The notes under the pieces were generated by a model that had not been told where the DNA came from, did not search any database, and saw only the letters and a list, made by a program, of their open reading frames with translations. Shown in pieces: positions 15,103 to 23,352 of a stretch of DNA of 33,807 nt. Position numbers and translations under genes: made by a program. Source of the stretch: an uncultured Pseudacidovorax sp. (GTDB lineage: Bacteria > Pseudomonadota > Gammaproteobacteria > Burkholderiales > Burkholderiaceae_C); contig NZ_CAJYES010000005.1 of NCBI RefSeq assembly GCF_913773995.1, forward strand, positions 1-33,807, in the 5' to 3' direction. How positions within the stretch are numbered: position 1 is the stretch's first letter; every line of letters starts with the position of its first letter.

Positions 15103-16425
15103 TCAGCCCTGCCCTGTCGCCACCGTCCAGACCAGCCACACATTGGCCGCGCCGATCACCGCGAACAGCCCCCAGGCCGCGGCCTTCATCAACGGCCCGC
15201 TTGCGAACTCGCCCATCAGCCGTTTGTCGCTGGTGAAGCGCACCAGCGGCCAGATGGCGAATGGCAGCTGGAAGCTCAGTACCACCTGGCTCAGCACCAG
15301 CATCTTGCCCACGCCGCCGTCGCCGAACCACCACACGCCCACGAAGGCCGGCACGATGGCCAGCGCCCGGGTGATCAGCCGCCGCTGCCAGCAGGGAATC
15401 TTCAGGTCCAGGAAGCCTTCCATGATGATCTGGCCGGCGATGGTGCCGGTGAAGGTCGAGCTCTGGCCCGAGGCCAGCAGCGCGATGCCGAAGAGGGTGG
15501 CCGCCAGCCCGCCCACCACCGGCTCGATGAGCCGGTAGGCGTCCTCGATCTCGGTGACCGGCGTGCGCGCGCCGCCGTGGAAGGCGCTGGCCGCCAGGAT
15601 CAGGATGGCGGCATTGACGAACAGCGCCAGCGTGAGTGAAAGCACGGCGTCCATCGTGCCCAGGCGCACCGCCTCGCGCGTGGCCGCGGGCGTGCGCGCC
15701 ACCAGCCGGGTCTGCACCACGGAGGAATGCAGATACAGGTTGTGCGGCATCACCGTCGCGCCCACGATGCCGATGGCCAGGTATAGCGCGCCCGGCTGCT
15801 GCAGCCGCTCCAGGCTGGGCACGAAGCCCATCGCCACGCCGAACCAGTTGGGCTGGGCCATGGCCAGCTCGACCGCGAAGCAGCCGGCGATGGTCAGCAC
15901 CAGGCCGAGCACGATGGCCTCGACCCGGCGGAAGCCCGCGCCCTGCAGGCCCAGCACCAGCAGCGTGTCGAAGGCCGTGATGGCGATGCCCACGGGAATG
16001 GAGACGCCCAGCAGCAGGTGAAGCGCCAGGGCGCTGCCCAGCACCTCGGCCAGGTCGCAGGCCACGATGGCCAGCTCGGCGCCCAGCCACAGAAAGCGGT
16101 TGGTGCGCGGGCCGTAGTGCTGACGGCAGGCGCGCGCCAGGTCCAGCCCGCCGGCCAGGCCCAGACGGACGCACAGGGTCTGCAGCAGCATCGCGGCCAG
16201 GCTGGCCAGCAGCACCACGAAGAGCAGGCCGTAGCCGAAGCGCGAGCCGGCCTCGATGTCGGTGGCCCAGTTGCCCGGATCCATGTAGCCCACCGACACC
16301 AGCAGGCCGGGGCCGGCGAACTTCAGCAGCTTCTTGTGGATGGGCTGGCCCGGGTCGACGGTGACGCTGCCCTTGACTTCGGAAGGGCAGAAGGGCGCGG
16401 TGGCGGTGCGGGGCAGGCGGAACAT
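15103..16425 (-). CDS. mntH: Nramp family divalent metal (Mn/Fe) transporter
   Basis: 440 residues with about 11 hydrophobic segments. The two metal-binding motifs of Nramp/MntH are intact: DPGN at residues 49-52 (GYMDPGNWATD) and MPHN at 226-229 (ATVMPHNLYLHSS). The protein is a proton-coupled Mn(II)/Fe(II) importer of the inner membrane. The frame can start at GTG 16455, but ATG 16425 (MFRLPRTA) gives the better fit. It lies 73 bp downstream of a LysR-family gene on the same strand. No MntR or Fur box was recognised in that gap. Confidence 0.92.
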   Translation of the reverse strand: MFRLPRTATAPFCPSEVKGSVTVDPGQPIHKKLLKFAGPGLLVSVGYMDPGNWATDIEAGSRFGYGLLFVVLLASLAAMLLQTLCVRLGLAGGLDLARACRQHYGPRTNRFLWLGAELAIVACDLAEVLGSALALHLLLGVSIPVGIAITAFDTLLVLGLQGAGFRRVEAIVLGLVLTIAGCFAVELAMAQPNWFGVAMGFVPSLERLQQPGALYLAIGIVGATVMPHNLYLHSSVVQTRLVARTPAATREAVRLGTMDAVLSLTLALFVNAAILILAASAFHGGARTPVTEIEDAYRLIEPVVGGLAATLFGIALLASGQSSTFTGTIAGQIIMEGFLDLKIPCWQRRLITRALAIVPAFVGVWWFGDGGVGKMLVLSQVVLSFQLPFAIWPLVRFTSDKRLMGEFASGPLMKAAAWGLFAVIGAANVWLVWTVATGQG

Positions 16426-16498
16426 GGCGGGGCCGATGGTAAGGAGACGCGTCACCGATCGGGCGGGGCAGGGGTGCAGCGCCGCCGGATGTGCCCGG

Positions 16499-17419
16499 TC
16501 AGAACTGCTCGGGCGAGGGCATGTGCTCGCGCATCCACGCCGTGAAGGCGCGCAGCCGCGGCGGGTACTGTCGCGCGTAGGGATGCATCAGGTAGATGGG
16601 CAGCGGATCGCCCACCCACTGTGGTGCCAGGCGCACCAGCCGGCCCTGGGCCAGATCCGGCGCTACCGCCCAGGCCGACACCAGTGCGACGCCGGCCCCG
16701 CCGAGCACGGCGCGGCGGGTGGCATAGAGGCTGTCGGTGGCCAGGCGCGGCCGGATGGCGAAGGTCTCGCGCGCACCGTCGGCCTCGTGTGTGAGCGTGA
16801 CCTCGTCGCGGTAGAAGGTCTGCAGCGCCAGCCAGGGGAGGGCGGCCAGTTGCTGCGGCGCCTCGGGCGGCGGACCCTCGCCCCACAGACCGGGCGGTGC
16901 CACCACGATGCGCTGGATCTCGGTCAGGCGCTGTGCCACCACCGAGGGATCGCTCACGGCACCGACGCGGATCGCGCAGTCGATGCCCTCGGCGATGAAG
17001 TCCGGCTGGCGGTCGTGCAGCAGCCATTCGACGCTCACTTCGGGATGGGCCTGCAGGAAGCCCAGCAGCGGTGCCATCAGCTGGTCCTGTCCGAAGGCAT
17101 GCGGCACCAGCACGCGCAGGTGGCCGCGCGGCGTGTTGCGGGCGCCGCGGACCTCGGCCTCGAAGCTGTCCCAGCGCTCCAGCAGCTCGCGCGCCTGGGC
17201 CAGGCAGCGCTCGCCGTCCTCGGTCAGCGCCATGGCATGGGTGGAGCGGTGCAGCAGCCGCAGCCCCAGGCTGCGCTCCAGCGCCTGCAGGCGGCGGCTC
17301 ACGGTGGGCTGGGTGCTGCCCATCTGCTGGGCCGCGGCCGAGAGGCTGCCCGCGTCCACGATGCGCACGAAGGTCTGCAGCAGGTCCAGCCGGTCGACGG
17401 CAAGGGTGGCGTCTTTCAT
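16499..17419 (-). CDS. LysR-family transcriptional regulator
   Basis: 306 residues. An N-terminal winged helix-turn-helix (about 10-70: LLQTFVRIVDAGSLSAAAQQMGSTQPTVSRRLQALE in two parts) precedes a LysR substrate-binding domain. The HTH follows the TQPTVSRRLQALE pattern of LTTRs. It is transcribed divergently from the MFS exporter gene at 17556 across 136 bp, the usual layout for an LTTR controlling its neighbour. An LTTR-type inverted repeat lies in this region. The effector is unknown. mntH lies downstream on the same strand, but there is no evidence that this protein controls it. Confidence 0.92.
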   Translation of the reverse strand: MKDATLAVDRLDLLQTFVRIVDAGSLSAAAQQMGSTQPTVSRRLQALERSLGLRLLHRSTHAMALTEDGERCLAQARELLERWDSFEAEVRGARNTPRGHLRVLVPHAFGQDQLMAPLLGFLQAHPEVSVEWLLHDRQPDFIAEGIDCAIRVGAVSDPSVVAQRLTEIQRIVVAPPGLWGEGPPPEAPQQLAALPWLALQTFYRDEVTLTHEADGARETFAIRPRLATDSLYATRRAVLGGAGVALVSAWAVAPDLAQGRLVRLAPQWVGDPLPIYLMHPYARQYPPRLRAFTAWMREHMPSPEQF

Positions 17420-17468
17420 GCACTGAACGTATAGCCGATCTGCAATCCAACCGTCTACAGCTTTTTGT

Positions 17469-17485
17469 CATTCGTTGAAAGAATG
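17469..17485. promoter_or_regulatory. Candidate LysR operator between the LysR and MFS genes
   Basis: CATTC-N7-GAATG, a perfect inverted repeat containing the LTTR T-N11-A core (T17471, A17483). It lies 49 bp upstream of the LysR start and 70 bp upstream of the MFS start. Confidence 0.55.
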
Positions 17486-17555
17486 CTCCCCATTCGACGG
17501 CGCCCACCTTGCTTGTGTTCGGCGGGGCGGCGCCGCCGACTGCCAAGGAGTTCTC

Positions 17556-18770
17556 ATGTCATCCCTTCCACTCGCCGCTGGTGCCGCCGCCCCCGCCCAG
17601 CCCGACCTGTCGCGCAGCCTAGTGCTGATGCTGGCCGCCGGCGCCGGCCTGGGCGCCGCCGCCCTCTACTACGCACAGCCGCTGCTCGGCATCCTGGGCG
17701 CCGACCTGGGTGCCAGCCCGGCACACACCGGTCTGGTGCCCACGCTCACCCAACTGGGCTATGCGGCCGGCATCCTGCTGCTGATCCCGCTGGGCGATCG
17801 CTACGACCGTCGCCTGATCATCCTGGTCAAGGTCGTGCTGCTGATGCTCGCCCTGCTGGCCAGCGCCATGGCGCCCGGGCTGGGTGCACTGCTCGTGGCG
17901 AGTCTCGCCATCGGCCTGACCGCGACGCTTGCGCAGGACATCGTGCCCGCCGCCGCCGCGCTGGCGCCCGAGGCGCACCGCGGCCGCACCGTCGGCACGG
18001 TGATGACCGGGCTGCTGCTGGGCATCCTGCTGTCGCGGGTGGCCAGCGGGCTGGTCGGCCAGCAGTGGGGCTGGCGCGCCGTCTTCCTGGCCGCGGCCGG
18101 CTCCATCGCGCTGATCGGCGTCGCGCTGTGGCGCGGGCTGCCGCGCTTCGTGCCCTCGACGCAGCTGAGCTACGGCCAGCTCATGGCTTCGCTGGTGCAG
18201 CTGTGGAAGCGCTACGGTCCACTGCGCCGCGCGGCACTGGCGCAGGGCCTGCTGTCGATCGGCTTCAGCGCCTTCTGGTCCACGCTGGCGGTGATGCTGC
18301 ACGAGCGCTTCCAGATGGGCAGCGCCGCCGCCGGCGCCTTCGGCCTGGCCGGCGCCGCCGGTGCGCTGGCCGCGCCGCTGGCCGGCCGCCTGGCCGACCG
18401 CCGCGGCCCCGGCCGGGTGACGCAGCTGGGCGCCGGGCTGGCGCTGCTGTCCTTCGCATTGCTGCTGGTGCAGGACCTGCTGCCACCTGCCGCGCAGATC
18501 GGCCTGCTGGTGGTGGCCGCCATCGGCTTCGACTTCGGCGTGCAGGCCACGCTGGTGGCGCACCAGACGCTGGTCTACAGCCTGGACCCGGGCGCCCGCA
18601 GCCGGCTGAATGCACTGCTGTTCACCGGCATGTTCATCGGCATGGCCGCCGGTGCCGCGCTGGGCAGCCAGGTGCTGGCCCATGTGGGCTGGTTCGGCGT
18701 CGTGCTGCTGGCCATGGCGAGCGCCGGGGCCACGCTGGCCGTGCGCCTGTGGCCGCCGCGGCGCGGCTGA
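17556..18770 (+). CDS. MFS transporter (drug/solute exporter type)
   Basis: 404 residues with 12 hydrophobic segments. MFS motif A reads GDRYDRRLIIL after helix 2, with a related copy GRLADRRGPGRV in the second half. The start LYYAQPLLGILGADLGASPAHTGLVPTLTQLGYAAGILLLIPLGDRYDRR (in parts) is typical of the YbcL/multidrug-efflux-like MFS group. A good Shine-Dalgarno AAGGAG (17545-17550) stands 5 nt before ATG 17556, so the longer frame from 17475 is not the start. It is divergent from a LysR gene and is probably its target. Substrate unknown. Confidence 0.9.
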   Translation: MSSLPLAAGAAAPAQPDLSRSLVLMLAAGAGLGAAALYYAQPLLGILGADLGASPAHTGLVPTLTQLGYAAGILLLIPLGDRYDRRLIILVKVVLLMLALLASAMAPGLGALLVASLAIGLTATLAQDIVPAAAALAPEAHRGRTVGTVMTGLLLGILLSRVASGLVGQQWGWRAVFLAAAGSIALIGVALWRGLPRFVPSTQLSYGQLMASLVQLWKRYGPLRRAALAQGLLSIGFSAFWSTLAVMLHERFQMGSAAAGAFGLAGAAGALAAPLAGRLADRRGPGRVTQLGAGLALLSFALLLVQDLLPPAAQIGLLVVAAIGFDFGVQATLVAHQTLVYSLDPGARSRLNALLFTGMFIGMAAGAALGSQVLAHVGWFGVVLLAMASAGATLAVRLWPPRRG

Positions 18771-18788
18771 GCGACGTTCGGGGTCTCC

Positions 18789-18830
18789 TGCAGAAAGGCC
18801 GCCTGGCGAGCACCGGGCGGCCTTTCTGCA
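18789..18830. terminator. Perfect 15-bp hairpin, shared between convergent genes
   Basis: TGCAGAAAGGCCGCC (18789-18803) pairs exactly with GGCGGCCTTTCTGCA (18816-18830) around a 12-nt loop. It lies 18 bp after the MFS stop and 7 bp before the stop of the convergent glycosylase gene, so it can serve both strands. A U tract is lacking outside the stem. Confidence 0.65.
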
Positions 18831-18837
18831 TCCGGCG

Positions 18838-19443
18838 TCATCGCCCGGAAAGCTTGGGAAGTCTAGGAAAAGGCCGGCTCAGGAAAGGCGAGGCCGCCTC
18901 GCCAAAGCGCCAGGGCACGTCCGCCGCGCGGGTGATGCCGATGCGTGGCCCGGTCTGCACCTGAACGCGTTCGCCGGCGGGCCGGGGACGGAGCTCGAAG
19001 GGCGGGGCATCCAGCCGCAGGTGGTTGAAGCTGGCGTCCACGCCCAGCGCCTGCCCCACGCGGCCGGGGCCGGCGGCCAGCAGGCGCACATCCTGCACGC
19101 CGCGGCGCTCGCGCATGCGGGCCAGGCCCTCGGTGGGCGCCAGCGCACGGATCAGCACGCCCGCGCCGTGGCCTTCGGGGCCGCAGACGAAGTTGAGGCA
19201 CCAGTGGATGCCATAGGAGCGGTAGACGTAGGCCCGGCCCGGCGGCCCGAACATGGCCGCATTGCGCGGCGTGGGCCCGCGGTGGCTGTGCGAGGCCGGA
19301 TCCTCGCGGTCATAGGCTTCGGTCTCCACGATGCGGCCGCCGACGCCGTCCACCAGCAGCTCGACGCCGATCAGGGCCCGCGCCACCTCGTGGGCCGGGG
19401 CGAGGAAGTCGATGAAGGCGGTCGTGGGCGATGAGGCTGTCAC
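18838..19443 (-). CDS. 3-methyladenine DNA glycosylase (AAG/Mpg type)
   Basis: 201 residues from a GTG start. The alkyladenine glycosylase fold is clear: [17 protein letters not shown], with the catalytic Glu42 and Tyr44, then [27 protein letters not shown] with the nucleotide-flipping and minor-groove residues, and [13 protein letters not shown]. The enzyme removes alkylated purines in base excision repair. No ATG precedes the conserved region within a sensible distance. GTG 19443 ([13 protein letters not shown]) is the best start, and further upstream the frame runs antisense through another gene. It is divergent from the amidase gene at 19615. Confidence 0.88.
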   Translation of the reverse strand: MTASSPTTAFIDFLAPAHEVARALIGVELLVDGVGGRIVETEAYDREDPASHSHRGPTPRNAAMFGPPGRAYVYRSYGIHWCLNFVCGPEGHGAGVLIRALAPTEGLARMRERRGVQDVRLLAAGPGRVGQALGVDASFNHLRLDAPPFELRPRPAGERVQVQTGPRIGITRAADVPWRFGEAASPFLSRPFPRLPKLSGR

Positions 19444-19614
19444 GGAGCGGAAGGGGCGAGGACGGATCTTCAGTCTAGGAGGCGCGCCACTCCGCCCGCG
19501 CCGGACGAATGCCGGTGCACCCGACAGCCCGCGCCAGGGTGCGTGGCGCCAGAATGACCGGGTCCTTGTCACCCAGGAGCCGGCACCGCGCCGCGGCCGC
19601 CGTCCTCGCCCGCC

Positions 19615-21006
19615 ATGCCCCAGCCGACCGACTTCGCCACGCTGATCCACAAGGGCGCCACCGCCTGCGCCCACGCCGTCTCGGCGGGCGAGGCCACCGC
19701 CCTCGAACTCTGCGACGCCGCCATCGCTGCCATCGAGGCGAAGGACGGCGCCCTCAACGCCGTCGTGCTGCGCGACTTCGACCGCGCGCGCGATCAGGCC
19801 CGCGCGGCCGATGCCCGGCGCGCGCAGGGCGAACGGCCGCCGCTGCTGGGCGTGCCGATGACGGTGAAGGAGTCCTTCAACATCGCCGGCCTGCCCACCA
19901 GCTGGGGCTTGCCGCCGTTCAGGGACTTCCGCCCGGCGACCGACGCGGTGGCCGTGCAGCGGCTCAAGGCCGCGGGCGCCGTCATCCTGGGCAAGACCAA
20001 TGTGCCCGTGGCGCTGGCCGACTGGCAGACAGCCAACCCGATCCATGGCCGCACCGTGCATCCGCTGGATGCCTCGCGAACGCCGGGCGGCTCCTCCGGC
20101 GGCGGCGCGGCCGCGCTGGCAGCGGGCCTGGTGGCGCTGGAACTGGGTTCGGACCTGATGGGCTCGCTGCGCGTGCCCGCGCACTTCTGCGGCGTGTGGG
20201 CGCACAAGCCCAGCGCCGGCATCCTGCCCCTGCGCGGCCAGGCCTTTCCCGGCACGCCCGACACGCTCGGGCCACCGCCCGACCTGCCCACGGTCATCGG
20301 CCCGCTGGCACGCAACGCCGACGACCTGCTCCTTGCGCTGGACGTGCTGGCCGGCCCGGAGATGCCCATGGCCCAGGCCTGGCAACTGCAGCTGCCGCCG
20401 CCGCGCCAGCCCGATCCGGCGCGCTGGCAGGTGCTGGTGCTCGACGGCCATCCGCTCGCTCCTGCCGATGCGGAGGTGCGCGGCGCGGTGGCCGAGGCGG
20501 CGCGGCGGCTGCAGGCGCAGGGCGCACGCATCGTGCACGCTGCAGAACTGCCGCCCGGCGCCCTGCCCGACCTGGCCGTGCTGCACCGCGCCTACCAGCA
20601 GTGGGTGATGACCGTGCTCGGTGCCTTCGAACCCGGCGCCGAGTGCGCCCTGAACGCGCACGAATGGATCCGCCTCGTCGCCGAGCGCGGCCGTTTGCGG
20701 GCGCAGTGCTTTGCGCTGCTGGAGCGGGTCGACGCCATCCTGATGCCGGCTTTCGGCTGTGCCGCCTTCGCGCACCAGGACGAGCCGGACTGGGCGAAGC
20801 GCAGGCTGCGCGTCGCTGGCGCCGACACGCCCTACGAGGCCCAGTCCGCCTGGGCCAGCCTCGCCTCGCTGGCCAGCCTGCCGGCCACCGCCGTGCCGGT
20901 CACGACGGGCGCGGGCGGACTGCCGCTCGGCGTGCAGGTGATCGGCCCCTGGCTGCAGGACCGCGGCACGGTCGAGGTGGCGCGCCGGATCGCGACCCCG
21001 GACTGA
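19615..21006 (+). CDS. Amidase (amidase signature family)
   Basis: 463 residues. The triad is Lys85 in [17 protein letters not shown], Ser160 in PGGSSGGG and nucleophile Ser184 in [12 protein letters not shown], with the family spacing of 24 between the serines. The usual GGS of the nucleophile loop is MGS here, as in a subgroup of amidases. It differs from the window's other amidase (10185-11639) enough that a recent duplication is unlikely. Substrate unknown; cytoplasmic. It ends 89 bp before the Sia-like cluster on the same strand. A candidate operator and an A/T-rich island in the gap suggest separate control. Confidence 0.88.
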   Translation: MPQPTDFATLIHKGATACAHAVSAGEATALELCDAAIAAIEAKDGALNAVVLRDFDRARDQARAADARRAQGERPPLLGVPMTVKESFNIAGLPTSWGLPPFRDFRPATDAVAVQRLKAAGAVILGKTNVPVALADWQTANPIHGRTVHPLDASRTPGGSSGGGAAALAAGLVALELGSDLMGSLRVPAHFCGVWAHKPSAGILPLRGQAFPGTPDTLGPPPDLPTVIGPLARNADDLLLALDVLAGPEMPMAQAWQLQLPPPRQPDPARWQVLVLDGHPLAPADAEVRGAVAEAARRLQAQGARIVHAAELPPGALPDLAVLHRAYQQWVMTVLGAFEPGAECALNAHEWIRLVAERGRLRAQCFALLERVDAILMPAFGCAAFAHQDEPDWAKRRLRVAGADTPYEAQSAWASLASLASLPATAVPVTTGAGGLPLGVQVIGPWLQDRGTVEVARRIATPD

Positions 21007-21031
21007 CGACGCACCGCCTGCTTCAGTCACA

Positions 21032-21055
21032 GCGCTGTCACACAGTGCATTTAAC
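21032..21055 (+). promoter_or_regulatory. Palindrome and A/T-rich island upstream of the Sia-like cluster
   Basis: GCGCTGT-CAC-ACAGTGC (21032-21048, 6 of 7 pairs) is followed by CATTTAAC, a rare A/T-rich patch in this DNA and a possible -10 region. A convincing -35 was not found. Confidence 0.3.
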
Positions 21056-21095
21056 GTTTGCTTACACAGGCGTGTCTTCTTTCCCGCCACCCGTC

Positions 21096-22331
21096 ATGGC
21101 CGCCGCCAGCGAATACCTCAGCGACTTCCGTCCCCGTTCCCGCCAGCCCAGTGCCGCCGATCTGTGCGTGCCCGTGCCCTGCATGACCGCGGACGAGACG
21201 AACGAGAAGGTCATGGAGGTCTTCGCGCGTCATCGCGATCTGCTGGGCCTGCCGGTGGTGGAAGACGGCCGGCCCATCGGCCTCATCAACCGCAACACCT
21301 TCCTGTCGCAGATGAGCAAGCCGTTCCGCATGGAGCTGTACGGCCGCAAGAGCTGCATCGCCTTCATGGACAAGGAACCGCTGGTGGTGGACGAGGCGCT
21401 GGACATCGACGCGCTCACCTTCCGCGCGGTGGAGTTCGGCGAGAAGGCCCTGGCCGACGGCTTCATCGTCACGCGCGGCGATGCCTTCGCCGGCGTGGGC
21501 AGCGGGCTGCAGCTGATGCGTGCCGTGGCCGACATGCAGGCCGCGCGCAACCGCCAGATCATGCTCAGCATCGAATACGCCAGCGTGATCCAGCAGGCGA
21601 TGCTGCGTCCCTCGCGCGACGCGCTGGCCCGGGCCTGCCCCGAGGCCGACCTGGTCTGGGAGCCGCGCGACGTGGTGGGCGGCGACTTCTTCCATGCCTG
21701 CGGCACCCCCGAGGGATGGTTCGCGGCCTTGGCCGACTGCACGGGCCACGGCGTGCCCGGTGCCTTCATGACGCTCATCGCCTCGGCCAGCCTGGGCCAG
21801 GCCGTCGAGCGCCACGGTCCGCGCGATCCCGGGGGGCTGCTGGCCCAGGTCAACCGTGGCATCAAGCAGGCGCTCGGCCAGCTGGACGGCCGGGACGAGA
21901 CGCCCGGCTCGGACGACGGCCTGGACGCCGCCTGCCTCTGGGTGCAGCCGGTCGAGGGCACGCTGGTGTTCGCCGGTGCGCGCCTGTCGCTCTTCGTGCG
22001 CCGCCCGGGTGGCGCCGAGGTCGAGCTGGTGGAAGGCCATCGTCGTGGCGTCGGCTATGTGGACAGCCCGCTCGGCGAGGTCTGGCCCAACCACACGCTG
22101 CAGCTGCCTGCGGGCAGCCTTGTGTTCGCCGCCACCGACGGCCTCATCGACCAGATCGGCGGCCCCCGCGCCATCGCCTTCGGCAAGCGCCGCCTGCGCG
22201 AGCTGCTGCTGGCCCAGCCCGAAACGGCCTCGCCGGCCGATGTCAATCGCGCCGTCGGTGCCGCCTTGCGCGACTGGCAGGGCGAGCACCATCGCCGCGA
22301 CGACCTCACCTACTTCTGCTTCCGTGTCTGA
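21096..22331 (+). CDS. CBS-domain PP2C/SpoIIE-type serine phosphatase (SiaA-like role)
   Basis: 411 residues. The N-terminal 150 residues form a CBS pair: VMEVFARHRDLLGLPVVEDGRPIGLINRNTFL is split over the first unit, and DGFIVTRGDAFAGVGSGLQLMRAV forms the second. A linker helix (150-172) leads into a PP2C/SpoIIE phosphatase. Metal ligands are present: Asp197 in VVGGDFF, Asp214 in ADCTGHGVPGAFM, Asp348 in AATDG and Asp403 in RRDDLT. It should dephosphorylate a Ser/Thr phosphoprotein, most plausibly the SiaC-like product two genes on. The Pseudomonas SiaA has a membrane sensor and HAMP; this protein is soluble. ATG 21096 is used; GTG 21072 is possible. Neither has a strong ribosome-binding site. 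It ends 4 nt before the kinase gene. Confidence 0.85.
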   Translation: MAAASEYLSDFRPRSRQPSAADLCVPVPCMTADETNEKVMEVFARHRDLLGLPVVEDGRPIGLINRNTFLSQMSKPFRMELYGRKSCIAFMDKEPLVVDEALDIDALTFRAVEFGEKALADGFIVTRGDAFAGVGSGLQLMRAVADMQAARNRQIMLSIEYASVIQQAMLRPSRDALARACPEADLVWEPRDVVGGDFFHACGTPEGWFAALADCTGHGVPGAFMTLIASASLGQAVERHGPRDPGGLLAQVNRGIKQALGQLDGRDETPGSDDGLDAACLWVQPVEGTLVFAGARLSLFVRRPGGAEVELVEGHRRGVGYVDSPLGEVWPNHTLQLPAGSLVFAATDGLIDQIGGPRAIAFGKRRLRELLLAQPETASPADVNRAVGAALRDWQGEHHRRDDLTYFCFRV

Positions 22332-22335
22332 ACCG

Positions 22336-22908
22336 ATGCCCGCCGACCTGATCGCCGACAAGTACGGGACCTTCTTCAACCTGGCGCGCCAGCACGAGGT
22401 CATCTTCTACTACGTGGGCTACTTCTCGCAGCACATCGTCGGCGCCATGGCCGAGGCGGTGAAGCTGCAGCTGGAGGTGGCCGGCGTGGCCGGGCCCACG
22501 CGGCGCAAGCTGTTCTCGTCCTTCGTCGAGATGGCGCAGAACATCATCCATTACTCGGCCGACGCCCTGACGCCGCCGCACCAAGAAGACCGGGAGCTGC
22601 GTCACGGCTCGGTGTGCATCCGCCGCGAACCGGATGGCCGCTTCCTGCTGCTGTGCGCCAATCCGGTCGAGCCCCAGGCGGCGGACGAGTTGCGCGCCAA
22701 GCTGGAAGTCCTGCGCAGCATGACGCTGGACGAGATCAAGCAGGCCTACCGCCAGAGCCTGCGCGAGGAAGCGCCCGCGGGCAGCAAGGGCGCGGGCATG
22801 GGATTGCTCACGGTGGCGCGCGATGCCAGCGAACCGCTGGACTTCGACTTCGACGCGTCCGCGTCCGTGGGCGGTGCGCCGGTGTTCCATCTCAAGGCCT
22901 GCATCTGA
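22336..22908 (+). CDS. siaB: SiaB-family protein kinase (GHKL fold, DUF6272)
   Basis: 190 residues. The sequence matches the SiaB kinase family. It has an N-terminal FFNLARQHEVIFYYVGYFSQ region and an N-box helix, FVEMAQNIIHYS, with Glu65 and Asn69. The glycine lid GSKGAGMGLLTVAR spans residues 149-162. In the Pseudomonas system SiaB phosphorylates SiaC and is opposed by SiaA. The ATG is 4 nt after the phosphatase stop. GTG 22324, overlapping that stop, is an alternative start adding four residues. This tight packing implies coupled translation of kinase and phosphatase. Confidence 0.88.
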   Translation: MPADLIADKYGTFFNLARQHEVIFYYVGYFSQHIVGAMAEAVKLQLEVAGVAGPTRRKLFSSFVEMAQNIIHYSADALTPPHQEDRELRHGSVCIRREPDGRFLLLCANPVEPQAADELRAKLEVLRSMTLDEIKQAYRQSLREEAPAGSKGAGMGLLTVARDASEPLDFDFDASASVGGAPVFHLKACI

Positions 22909-22940
22909 CGCGGACGCGGCCCCTTCCCGATCCCCTGCGC

Positions 22941-23330
22941 ATGGACAACCTCTACATCGCCCCCACCCCCAGCTCGCCCGAGGTGGACTTCCGCTTCGAC
23001 AGCCATTCGCTCGCCCTGCGCGGCGAGTCCTATCCCGAGAACGCGGCGGCCTTCTATGGCGAGGTGCTGGGCCGCCTGCGCGCCTACCTGGCCGAGGCGG
23101 CGCCGAGCCGCATCGAGGTGCACATCGCGCTGGCCTACTTCAACAGCTCCAGCACCAAGATGCTGTTCAACCTGATCGATGCACTGCACGGCGCGGCCGA
23201 GGCGGGCTGCGTGGTGCAGCTGTCGTGGTACTACGACGAGGAGGACGACACCCTCCTCGAGTTCGGCCAGGAGCTGGCGGATGACTTTCCGGCCGTCGTC
23301 TTCACCTGCCTGCCGGTCGGCGCGCGCTGA
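22941..23330 (+). CDS. siaC: SiaC-family phosphoprotein (DUF1987)
   Basis: 129 residues, the usual length. The start MDNLYIAPTPSSPEVDF, the SYPENAAAFYGEVL segment and the strand-helix AYFNSSSTKMLFNLIDAL, followed by VVQLSWYYDEEDDTLLEFG, are diagnostic for DUF1987. The fold resembles the SpoIIAA/STAS anti-sigma antagonist. In Pseudomonas the unphosphorylated form binds and activates the diguanylate cyclase SiaD, and phosphorylation of a threonine in an N-T-S-S motif blocks this. The equivalent motif here is N-S-S-S, with Ser69 at the expected site and Thr72 as another candidate. It starts 32 nt after siaB. Confidence 0.88.
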   Translation: MDNLYIAPTPSSPEVDFRFDSHSLALRGESYPENAAAFYGEVLGRLRAYLAEAAPSRIEVHIALAYFNSSSTKMLFNLIDALHGAAEAGCVVQLSWYYDEEDDTLLEFGQELADDFPAVVFTCLPVGAR

Positions 23331-23352
23331 GGCCGGCCGCAAGCGAGCGCCC

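Noticed and set aside
10185-21006. The two amidase genes considered as a duplicated pair
   Set aside because: They share only the family signature. Flanking loops and the nucleophile context (IAGS versus MGS) differ, and they lie 8 kb apart on opposite strands.
19444-21090. Upstream extension of the DNA glycosylase frame on the minus strand
   Set aside because: It runs antisense to the amidase gene. Glycosylase similarity begins just after GTG 19443.
19509-21095. Upstream 529 codons of the frame that contains the CBS-PP2C phosphatase
   Set aside because: This part overlaps the amidase gene in another frame and is Arg/Ala-rich without homology. The real protein starts at 21096 (or 21072).
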